25,143 nucleotides of DNA, taken from NCBI GenBank assembly GCA_003695215.1, contig RFIM01000171.1, forward strand, positions 1 through 25,143, given 5' to 3'. The position numbers and the translations under genes are program-made. The DNA comes from Chloroflexota bacterium (GTDB taxonomy: Bacteria > Chloroflexota > Anaerolineae > Aggregatilineales > UBA2796). Below the pieces are notes generated by a model that had not been told where the DNA came from, ran no database searches, and saw nothing but the letters and a program-made list of their open reading frames with translations. Positions 7,293-14,203 of this stretch are shown piece after piece (positions within the stretch are counted from its first letter, which is position 1; each line of letters starts with the position of its first letter).

Positions 7293-8945
7293 ATGCGCTC
7301 TTTAGCGAAATTTCTCCTGGCGCTGTGCTTTTTCGGCGCGGCGCTCTCGCCTGAGGCGCTCAGCGCAGCCCAAAGCGACTCGGCGCGCGTGCTGTTGCCG
7401 CCCTTCGGCACACTCGATCCTGTAGCCCTCGCGCCTGGCGATCGGAGCGGACGCGATCTGGTCGAGAATTTGTTCGCAGGCTTGACGCGCTACGATCCGC
7501 TCACTAACCAGATCGTGCCTGCCTTGGCGCAATCTTGGTCTATCAGCCCTGATGGCCTGGAATGGACGTTCAGGCTGCGCCAGGAAGCGCAATGGGTGCG
7601 CGTTCGCAATGGGCGCGTTGAGGCCGTCCGCCCGATTGTAGCCGGCGATTTTGTCTTCGGCTTGCGGCGGGCCTGCGATGCTCAGCCGCCTAATCCTGTG
7701 GCGAAGACCGTCTTCGTCATCAGCGGCTGCCGCAAAATCGCCACGACCAATCCGCTGCTGATAGACGATCTGTTCATCGCCCGCGAGTTGGGCGCGCGCG
7801 TCGCCAACGCGCGCACGCTAGTGCTGCGCCTGGAATTCCCTACGCCGATGTTGCCTCACCTGCTGGCACTGCCCGAATTCCGCCCTGTACCGCGCGAGTC
7901 GGTCAGCTTGGCGGCTGAAAATGGCGATTGGGCAGTGCCAAACCAGATGCTCTCCAGCGGCGCCTACGCGCTAGCAGCGCGCGATGCCACGAGCCTGACG
8001 CTGCTGCGCAATCCACTCTGGCATGAGCAGACAGGCACTATAGCGCAGGTGAGGGTCACCTTTGCAGCGCCTGAGGCGATTCCTGAGCTTTTCATGGCGC
8101 AAAACGCGGATTTCGCACGTCTTGATCGCGATAGCGCAGCACAATTGGCGCTGAGCGCGCCTGAGACGCTCATCAGCGCCCCGAGTTCGGCCGTGATCAT
8201 GCTTGGCTTCGCTGCTGAGCGCCCTGTGACACAGCGTGAAGCGTTGCGGCGCGCTCTGGCGCTCGCCATCGACCGCAAGGCGCTGGCTCAGAGCCTCGGC
8301 GCTGTGCTGCCGACTTGGCGGCTGAGCACGCCTGCAGCCGCTGACGTGGCTCTAGCCGCTGAGGCAGGCATCTTCGCGCCTGAGCTGGCCAAGGCGCAGC
8401 TGGCTGCAGCAGGTTACAGCGGATGCCGTCTGCCTGAGCGCCTTGAGCTGGTCATCGAGGATACGCCGCGTATGGAAGCCTTGGCGAACGCGCTCTTCGC
8501 GCAGTGGCAAGCGCACTTGGGCTGCAACCTGCCAAACTTCCGCCTGACCAAGCGCAATGCCGAGGTAGTGCGCCGCCTAGCCGATGGCACCTTCAGCACG
8601 ATCCGCACGACAGACCCAATTCGCCCGCCGATGTGGCTTTTCACCTGGTCGCCCGATCATCGGGACATCACGGCTTGGGCAGGCGACGGCGCGCATTGCC
8701 GCTATGGATTCTTGAAGAGCTACGTGCCTTGCGGCGATGCCGATCAGTTGGTCAACGCGGCGCTGCTGGAAAACGACCTGAGTCGGCGCGCTACGCTGAT
8801 CGCACAGGCTGAGCAAGGCTACTTTGGCGAGAATGGCACTTTCCCTGTGGTGCCGTTGCTAATCGAGCTAGATTTTGCGGCGCGCAGGGCTTTGCAAGGC
8901 GTAAGCGCGGCAACGCCGCTCTGGTTTGCGGCTTGGTCGCGCTGA
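7293..8945 (+). CDS. Family-5 ABC solute-binding protein (peptide/nickel/oligosaccharide type)
   Basis: A 550-residue extracytoplasmic binding protein of the DppA/OppA class. A Sec signal (MRSLAK, hydrophobic 7-20) ends near SAA (about 25-26), with no proper lipobox: the C12 context LALC lacks the small residue at -1. Family features include DLVENLFAGLTRYDP, LAQSWSISPDGLEWTFRLRQEAQW, a GDFVFGLRR stretch, and LRRALALAIDRKALAQSL in the second lobe. The C-terminal part binds ligand together with the first lobe. No cognate permease or ATPase genes are present, so it is an orphan or works with a transporter elsewhere. It has no clear Shine-Dalgarno and starts two bases after the VOC gene, suggesting coupling. 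The ligand is unknown. Confidence 0.9.
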   Translation: MRSLAKFLLALCFFGAALSPEALSAAQSDSARVLLPPFGTLDPVALAPGDRSGRDLVENLFAGLTRYDPLTNQIVPALAQSWSISPDGLEWTFRLRQEAQWVRVRNGRVEAVRPIVAGDFVFGLRRACDAQPPNPVAKTVFVISGCRKIATTNPLLIDDLFIARELGARVANARTLVLRLEFPTPMLPHLLALPEFRPVPRESVSLAAENGDWAVPNQMLSSGAYALAARDATSLTLLRNPLWHEQTGTIAQVRVTFAAPEAIPELFMAQNADFARLDRDSAAQLALSAPETLISAPSSAVIMLGFAAERPVTQREALRRALALAIDRKALAQSLGAVLPTWRLSTPAAADVALAAEAGIFAPELAKAQLAAAGYSGCRLPERLELVIEDTPRMEALANALFAQWQAHLGCNLPNFRLTKRNAEVVRRLADGTFSTIRTTDPIRPPMWLFTWSPDHRDITAWAGDGAHCRYGFLKSYVPCGDADQLVNAALLENDLSRRATLIAQAEQGYFGENGTFPVVPLLIELDFAARRALQGVSAATPLWFAAWSR

Positions 8946-9012
8946 TGGCTGAATTCGCAGTTAAACAGCCATCCGAGCACTATAAAGGTAAGCTGCTAAG
9001 CTACCTGCTGAG

Positions 9013-9017
9013 AGGAG
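9013..9017 (+). promoter_or_regulatory. Ribosome binding site fixing the hydrolase start
   Basis: AGGAG is six bases before the ATG at 9024. An in-frame ATG at 9018 would directly abut this site with no spacer, so 9024 is preferred. Confidence 0.7.
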
Positions 9018-9023
9018 ATGCCG

Positions 9024-9941
9024 ATGAGTCTTCCATCTTTTTACGCGCCTGAGAAGGTCGGGCAGATTTACGAGCCCGATCTGCAAGGCGCTTATCAGGC
9101 AGGCGCAGCTGCTTTCCAAGCGCCTGCTAGCGCCGATCAGCAGCGTGTGCTGCTATGGCTCATAGATATGCAAAACGACTTCATCTTGCCTGCGCCGCTT
9201 GGAAGGCTGCCCGTGCCCAATGCTGTACAAGATGCGCAGCGCACTATCGAGTGGATTTACCGCAACGTCCACCAGATCACGCACATCGCTGCCTCTCTGG
9301 ATACGCACATTCCTTTCCAAATCTTCTACCCGACGTGGTGGCGCAATGCCAAAGGCGAACGCCCGGCACCTTACACGATCATCAGCGCTGAGGACGTTGC
9401 CAAAGGTGTGTGGATAGCGACGACTGAACCAGATTGGTCGGCGCGGTATGTGGAGGAGTTGGAGCGCGTTGGCAAAAAGCAGCTGATGATCTGGCCTTTC
9501 CACTGTATGGAAGGCACAGCAGGGCGCGCGCTCTTGCCTGCGCTCTCAGAGGCGATCATGTATCACAGCGGCGCGCGCACAGCTCAACCGACCTACTTGA
9601 CTAAAGGCACGATTCCGCACACTGAATTCTACTCTGTGGTCGAGCCTGAGGTGAAGTATCCGCAGCATCCTGATGGCGGCTTGAACACGCGCTTTTTGGA
9701 GACAGTCGCCAGCTTCGATCTGATCTACATCGCCGGTGAAGCGCGCAGCCATTGCGTGTTGGCGACCATGAATTCAGTGCTGCGCTACTTTGCCGATCAG
9801 CCTGCAGTCATCGCTAAACTGCGCTTTCTGGACGACTGCACATCTTCGATAGCAGGCTTTGAGCAAGCCACTGAAGAGCGCCTGCGCGAGATGGCAGCGC
9901 AAGGCATGCGTCGGGTCAAGTCTACCGATCCGATCGGCTGA
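9024..9941 (+). CDS. Isochorismatase/nicotinamidase-superfamily cysteine hydrolase
   Basis: A 305-residue cytoplasmic hydrolase with a complete cysteine-hydrolase triad: D48 in LIDMQNDF, K194 in LTKGTIPHTEF, and the nucleophile C244 in AGEARSHCVLATMNS. It also has D93-T-H95 and a WPFHC block (157-161). These match the metal-site positions and the WPxHC signature of nicotinamidases, which hydrolyse nicotinamide to nicotinate for NAD salvage. It is longer than typical PncA (about 210 residues), mainly through an N-terminal extension and an insertion after the DTH motif. It may therefore be a nicotinamidase-like amidase with another substrate. A TATAAA box (8981-8986) lies upstream without a clear -35. 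Superfamily assignment is firm; substrate assignment is tentative. Confidence 0.88.
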   Translation: MSLPSFYAPEKVGQIYEPDLQGAYQAGAAAFQAPASADQQRVLLWLIDMQNDFILPAPLGRLPVPNAVQDAQRTIEWIYRNVHQITHIAASLDTHIPFQIFYPTWWRNAKGERPAPYTIISAEDVAKGVWIATTEPDWSARYVEELERVGKKQLMIWPFHCMEGTAGRALLPALSEAIMYHSGARTAQPTYLTKGTIPHTEFYSVVEPEVKYPQHPDGGLNTRFLETVASFDLIYIAGEARSHCVLATMNSVLRYFADQPAVIAKLRFLDDCTSSIAGFEQATEERLREMAAQGMRRVKSTDPIG

Positions 9942-10002
9942 GCTTGCCGTGCCGAGCGTTGGAATCTCAAAGGGCTGAGGCCTCGGCTCAGGAGGATGCA
10001 GG

Positions 10003-11100
10003 ATGCGGGTCTTTAGGCAGACCTGCAGGCTACCGCAGCTTATCTTGGCAGCTGGCCTGATCGCGCTCACGGGCATCCTGGTGATTGGCGCCATCAGCAA
10101 CTTGCCCATTGAAGGCACGCCGCTCGGCTGGGACTGGCAGCTGATCTGGACGCCGATCCAAAATGGACAAGTGGACTACGCCAACGGCTCTATGCGCGTG
10201 ACGCCATGGGGATTGCCAATGCTCCTGCCCTTGAGCTTTCTCTCATTTCGGCTCAGCTGGAGCATCGTGACGTTCATCACGCTGATCGCCTATCTGTTGA
10301 GCGTGCCGCGCGCCGCAGCGCCTTGGCTCTGGGCGCTCTACGCGATCTTGCTGTTCACGGCATATCCTGCTATGCGCCATATTGCCGATGGCAACATCGA
10401 AGGCTTCATCCTGATCGGTGTCCTGCTGATCGCTTTTGGCTACAATCGCAGGCGCGCATTACCGCTTGGCATTGGCTTGTTAATCGCCACTGCCAAGCCA
10501 CAGACAGTCTGGTTGCTGGCGGTTTGGGTTAGCATATACCTGCTGTGGCGCTGGCAGCCACGCGCTTGGCTGCGCGTTGGCGCTGTAGTGCTGGCAGTGG
10601 TCATGCCGACGATGCTGCTCTATGGCGAGGCGTGGTGGGCAATGATGCAAGTTGGGCATCAGGTCGGCACGCCTGTGGACGTCAGCTTGCTTGCCAGCTT
10701 GGGTCGGCAGGGCTACCCAACGCTGCTATTTGCCGTCTTAGCCATCTTGATCGTAGGTATCTCAAGCTTGTTGGCACTGCGCCAGCCGCAACAGCTGCGC
10801 GAGCCGCACATCGGCATGCTGATCAGCGCCTCGATGCTCATCTCGCCTTATACATCCAGCATCAGCTTGGTCACGGCCTTTGCCTTCGCTGTAATCGGCA
10901 TGCTGCCGCTACGTCCGCGTCTAGGCGCTGCTTTACTCATCCTGATCAACAGCTTGTATCTCGTGCCGCACGAGACAATGCGCGCTTATGGCGCTTATTT
11001 GATCACCTGCCTGCTGACGCTCATGTGGGCTTTGTGCGCTTGGCACATTGCGCAGCAAGTCAGGTCAGCGCCCGCAACTTTTCAGATCGAAAGTGCGTAA
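10003..11100 (+). CDS. Polytopic membrane protein, GT87 (DUF2029)-like
   Basis: A 365-residue protein with about nine hydrophobic segments. The arrangement resembles the GT-C fold glycosyltransferase family 87 (polyprenyl-phosphate-mannose-dependent mannosyltransferases): an extracytoplasmic loop near the N-terminus with GWDWQLIWTPIQNG, then RHIADGNIEGFILIGVLLIA, and a lysine-proline turn ATAKPQTVWLLAVW at the start of a helix. Family members transfer sugars from lipid-linked donors on the outer face of the membrane. A perfect AGGAGG is seven bases before the ATG, and a short hairpin (CTGAG/CTCAG) just precedes it. No lipid-sugar synthesis genes are adjacent. The GT87 call rests on pattern resemblance, not a full motif match, so an unrelated permease-like protein remains possible. 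Confidence 0.65.
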   Translation: MRVFRQTCRLPQLILAAGLIALTGILVIGAISNLPIEGTPLGWDWQLIWTPIQNGQVDYANGSMRVTPWGLPMLLPLSFLSFRLSWSIVTFITLIAYLLSVPRAAAPWLWALYAILLFTAYPAMRHIADGNIEGFILIGVLLIAFGYNRRRALPLGIGLLIATAKPQTVWLLAVWVSIYLLWRWQPRAWLRVGAVVLAVVMPTMLLYGEAWWAMMQVGHQVGTPVDVSLLASLGRQGYPTLLFAVLAILIVGISSLLALRQPQQLREPHIGMLISASMLISPYTSSISLVTAFAFAVIGMLPLRPRLGAALLILINSLYLVPHETMRAYGAYLITCLLTLMWALCAWHIAQQVRSAPATFQIESA

Positions 11101-11139
11101 AGTGCCGTAACGCATACAGCCACAAGCGAGGGTAGACTG

Positions 11140-11520
11140 ATGTATGTGAAATTTGAGCGCGGTCGGCATGGCTGGCACTACACAGGCAGCTGGTTCAAGC
11201 CAATGATCGGGATTTTTATACTCTTCATGGTGTTCGGCTTCGCCTTCAACATCTTCAAGTTCGCGCTGCCTGCGATCATCTTCGGCTTCTTCATCTTTTT
11301 CTTCATCAGGATGATGAGCGCTGGCGGCATGGGCGCTGGGCCCTGGGAAGCCTGGCGCGAGCGCACGAAAGGCTACACAGACGCGCCAAGCGACTCTGAG
11401 CCTGCGGAAGGGCGCCCTAAGCGCAAGAACGACGAAGACGTGCTGGACATCGAAGATGACGTGTTGCCTGAGGAGAGTGGCAAGCCGAAACGACGCCTTG
11501 ACGAGGTAGAGTATCTCTAG
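11140..11520 (+). CDS. Small membrane protein with charged cytoplasmic-type tail, function unknown
   Basis: A 126-residue protein I do not recognise. A basic N-terminus (about 1-20) leads into a very hydrophobic, phenylalanine-rich stretch (about 21-58) that can form two membrane helices with a short turn, IFKFALP. A glycine/methionine segment follows, then a long hydrophilic tail (about 75-126) with alternating acidic and basic clusters, such as KRKNDEDVLDIEDDVLPEE. A GAGGG stretch precedes the ATG. It lies 39 bases after the GT87-like gene and may be co-transcribed with it. The hairpin right after its stop ends the plus-strand gene run. The composition suggests a membrane anchor or assembly factor, but no function can be assigned. 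Confidence 0.75.
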   Translation: MYVKFERGRHGWHYTGSWFKPMIGIFILFMVFGFAFNIFKFALPAIIFGFFIFFFIRMMSAGGMGAGPWEAWRERTKGYTDAPSDSEPAEGRPKRKNDEDVLDIEDDVLPEESGKPKRRLDEVEYL

Positions 11521-11525
11521 CGACG

Positions 11526-11553
11526 AAGCGCCTCTCGCAACCGAGAGGCGCTT
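11526..11553. terminator. Bidirectional hairpin terminator between convergent genes
   Basis: AAGCGCCTCTCG and CGAGAGGCGCTT form a perfect 12-pair stem with a CAAC loop. It lies between the plus-strand gene ending at 11520 and the minus-strand gene ending at 11559. A short T run follows on the plus side and a weaker one on the minus side, so it probably serves both. Confidence 0.8.
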
Positions 11554-11558
11554 TCGAC

Positions 11559-12542
11559 TCAGCGCACAGTCAGCTCAGTACGCCTGCCCGTCAGGATTGT
11601 TGCCTCAAGGCGTTGCTCAGGATTGTTGGCATATTGCACAAAGAAGGCCCATCGGCCTGGCGCCGCGATCAACGGCTCGCCCAACGGAATTTTCCAAGCG
11701 CTCTCATCGCCCGCTAGGCGTAGCGTGATCTCATTGCTGATGGTTGTGGTCACGCCTTGGCTGAGATGGCGGAAGACGACCTCACCGAAGGTGAATGCCA
11801 GCGCCACAGGCTGCTCCGCCGTCAGGCGAAGCTCTTCGGCAATGTAGGGAATGAGCGCCTGCACCTTCAGCTGGTACGTCTCGGCAGGCACGCCAATGAC
11901 CTGCCCAGTGTTGAAGTTAAACGTCAGCCCTTGTGAGTCGGTCAGTTGTAGTGGCAAGGCGAGCGGCGCGCCATCAAGGCGGTAGGCTGTAGCGCGCAAG
12001 ACTGCCCATTCAGAGCGCGTGGCGCGCCCATCAGCGGCCAGGCGCACGCCTTGCCCTGCGCCGAGTATCTGCGCCTCGGCGCCATTGGGCAGCAAGCGCG
12101 CACTGCCTTCAATAACTCCGAAGAGCAGATCGCCATTTGGAATAGCATAAGCCACGAAGGTGCTATCGCTCAGAATCTCAATGCTACCGCCTGAGTTCAG
12201 CAAGGCGAGGCGATAAGGGCCTTGCGGCTGAGCGCGACCGTTTGCCTGGCCTTCCAAGAGCTCCAGCGCGATTTGCCAGCCGTTGATCGGCCAGGCGTGG
12301 TGCCGCTTGAGGGCAAAACGTGCGCCGTTGCTGATCTCTAGATCGGCGTAGGCAAGGCGCAACCTGGCAGCCGATTGGGCTGTGTGCGGCGCGCCATCAG
12401 GCAGGATGCGCACTTGCTGATTATCGGGATAAGTCAGCGACGCGGCAGGCGGCTGCGCCTCAGCAGCGATCACGCCGCCCAGCAAGATGCCTGCCAAGCC
12501 ACACAGCGTCAAAAGCAGGACGAGCGCCACACGGCGAATCAT
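11559..12542 (-). CDS. Secreted FecR-like domain protein coupled to rpoD
   Basis: A 327-residue exported protein. The N-terminus is a signal peptide (MIRR, hydrophobic 5-25) with an AEA cleavage site (27-29). The rest is beta-rich with no further membrane segment. Around residues 110-175 the pattern of short strands (LLNSGGSIEILSDS, FGVIEGSARLLP, ILGAGQGVRLAADG) resembles the FecR barrel, in which a value is compared with a threshold-like GQG turn. The C-terminal about 100 residues look like an immunoglobulin-like or other beta-sandwich. Its ATG overlaps the rpoD stop as ATGA, so it is translated with the primary sigma factor and is the last gene of the dnaG operon. No cognate ECF sigma factor is present. 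The FecR-like call is by pattern only and its role is unknown. Confidence 0.8.
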   Translation of the reverse strand: MIRRVALVLLLTLCGLAGILLGGVIAAEAQPPAASLTYPDNQQVRILPDGAPHTAQSAARLRLAYADLEISNGARFALKRHHAWPINGWQIALELLEGQANGRAQPQGPYRLALLNSGGSIEILSDSTFVAYAIPNGDLLFGVIEGSARLLPNGAEAQILGAGQGVRLAADGRATRSEWAVLRATAYRLDGAPLALPLQLTDSQGLTFNFNTGQVIGVPAETYQLKVQALIPYIAEELRLTAEQPVALAFTFGEVVFRHLSQGVTTTISNEITLRLAGDESAWKIPLGEPLIAAPGRWAFFVQYANNPEQRLEATILTGRRTELTVR

Positions 12543-14188
12543 AGATAATCCCTCAGATGGCGGCTACGCGATGGATGGCGCAACTTCCGAAGCGCTTTCG
12601 CCTCGATTTGGCGAATCCGTTCCCGCGTGACGCCAAAGTACTTGCCCACTTCTTCAAGGGTGTGCTCTTGCCCATCGAGCAAGCCAAAGCGCATGACCAA
12701 AACTTCGCGCTCGCGCTCGTTTAGCACAGCCAGCGCGCTGCGCACTTGTTCCTTCAGAAGCTGACGCGCCGCGGCATCCACAGGCCCGATGAGCTTATCA
12801 TCTTCGATGAAATCGCCCAAAAAGCTGGAGTCTTCTTCACCAACAGGCATTTCAAGCGACATCGGCTCCTGCGAGAGGCGCTGAATGCGGCGCACTTTGG
12901 CAGCGGCGCGGCGCAGCTTGCGGCTCAAGGCAGGCTCGAGCTTCTGACCTGCCTCAAGGGCAGCCTGAATGCGCTCAGTTTCCTCAGCCGTCAGGAAGCC
13001 CATCCTAAGGGCGAGCTGCTCAGGGCTTGGCTCGGTGCCGAGCTGCTGCGTCAGCTCGCGCTGAATGCGCTTCAGGCGTTGAATGGTCTCGCCCATGTGG
13101 ACGGGAATGCGAATAGTGCGCGCTTGGTCGGCGATGGCGCGGCTGATAGCTTGCCTGATCCACCAGGTGGCATAAGTGCTGAACTTGAAGCCTTTGGTGT
13201 GATCGAATTTCTCAACAGCGCGCAACAAGCCGATGTTGCCTTCTTGGATCAAGTCCAGGAAGCTGATGCCGCGCATCATGTAGCGTTTGGCCACGCTGAC
13301 CACAAGGCGCAGGTTGGCGCGCGTGAGCGATTCGGCAGCAGCGATAGCGCGTTGGTGCACGCCTTCATAGTAACGCTCCAGGGCTTGATCGTCACAGAGT
13401 TGATCGAGCCACTGCTCAAACTCAGCAGGCGAAGGCAACCTGTCGTGAGTCTGCAGATAGTTGGCTATGGCAGGTTCCAGGCACTCAGGGATCAGATACA
13501 AGCCTTGAAAGACCTCAAACAAGTGGCGCGCCAGCAACGTCCAGGTCTCATCGCGTCCCCACTCGCCTTGTTCAAGGTAAGTGCGGATGTAAGAAGGCTG
13601 CGATGGATCGAGTGGCGCGCACAGGCTACGCGCTTCGCCGAAAAAGGCGTGCAGATCAGGCAACGGCAAGCCGTAATCTGCCACGCGCGCACTTACATCT
13701 TCCCAAAAGCGCGTTAGGTCGGCGTATAGCAAGCGCAGCGCCTCACGGTAGCTGAGCGACTCGCCCGTCTCAGGGTTAGCGCGAGCCGTGCGCAGCAGCG
13801 AAAGGGCAGCCATCTGTGAGGAAAGCCAGGTCTCGCTGTTGGGATCGAGCAGCGGCACTTGCCCAATCCCTTTCAAGTACATGCGCACAGGGTCTTCAGC
13901 AGCGAGCGCACCGCCCAGATTTATTTCATCCTGCTCGGATTCATCCTCGAGCTCATCTTCATCTGAATCTGAGAAGATCACAGGCACGCTGAACTCAGAA
14001 GTGCTTGTCAGTTGGATGCCCATCTCGCTGAGCTGCTCAAGGACTGAGCGCGGCGACTCTTCGTCAAGGTCATCCAAGCACGGCTCAACCTCTGTTGGCG
14101 GCACCTCAACATCCAGATCAGTCCCTGCGTTCTCGCTCAATTCCTCAATATACTCGCTCGACCGTTGTTTCTTAGCCCGCTTTGCCAT
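12539..14188 (-). CDS. rpoD: RNA polymerase primary sigma factor
   Basis: A 549-residue group 1 sigma factor that directs RNA polymerase to housekeeping promoters. It has an acidic N-terminal arm (about 1-90), region 1.2 with DPVRMYLKGIGQVPLL (99-114), a non-conserved insert of about 160 residues, and region 2 with ANLRLVVSVAKRYMMRG (291-307), FSTYATWWIRQAISRAI (336-352) and DQARTIRIPVHM. Region 3 follows. Region 4 carries LNEREREVLVMRFGL and the helix-turn-helix TLEEVGKYFGVTRERIRQIE. Region 2.4 and 4.2 residues look canonical, in line with the TTGACA/TACACT-type promoters seen here. AGGAAGG precedes the ATG and overlaps the dnaG stop; the gap between the genes is 15 bases. This is the conserved dnaG-rpoD macromolecular-synthesis arrangement. 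Confidence 0.97.
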   Translation of the reverse strand: MAKRAKKQRSSEYIEELSENAGTDLDVEVPPTEVEPCLDDLDEESPRSVLEQLSEMGIQLTSTSEFSVPVIFSDSDEDELEDESEQDEINLGGALAAEDPVRMYLKGIGQVPLLDPNSETWLSSQMAALSLLRTARANPETGESLSYREALRLLYADLTRFWEDVSARVADYGLPLPDLHAFFGEARSLCAPLDPSQPSYIRTYLEQGEWGRDETWTLLARHLFEVFQGLYLIPECLEPAIANYLQTHDRLPSPAEFEQWLDQLCDDQALERYYEGVHQRAIAAAESLTRANLRLVVSVAKRYMMRGISFLDLIQEGNIGLLRAVEKFDHTKGFKFSTYATWWIRQAISRAIADQARTIRIPVHMGETIQRLKRIQRELTQQLGTEPSPEQLALRMGFLTAEETERIQAALEAGQKLEPALSRKLRRAAAKVRRIQRLSQEPMSLEMPVGEEDSSFLGDFIEDDKLIGPVDAAARQLLKEQVRSALAVLNEREREVLVMRFGLLDGQEHTLEEVGKYFGVTRERIRQIEAKALRKLRHPSRSRHLRDYL

Positions 14189-14203
14189 GGTCTAAAGCCT
14201 TCC

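Noticed and set aside
10545..11135. A 196-codon open frame on the plus strand
   Set aside because: It overlaps the GT87-like membrane protein in another frame and has the composition of an out-of-frame shadow.
12746..13717. A long open frame (323 codons) on the plus strand
   Set aside because: It is antisense to rpoD, whose protein is conserved throughout. The frame is a by-product of GC-rich codon use, with no family resemblance and no ribosome site.
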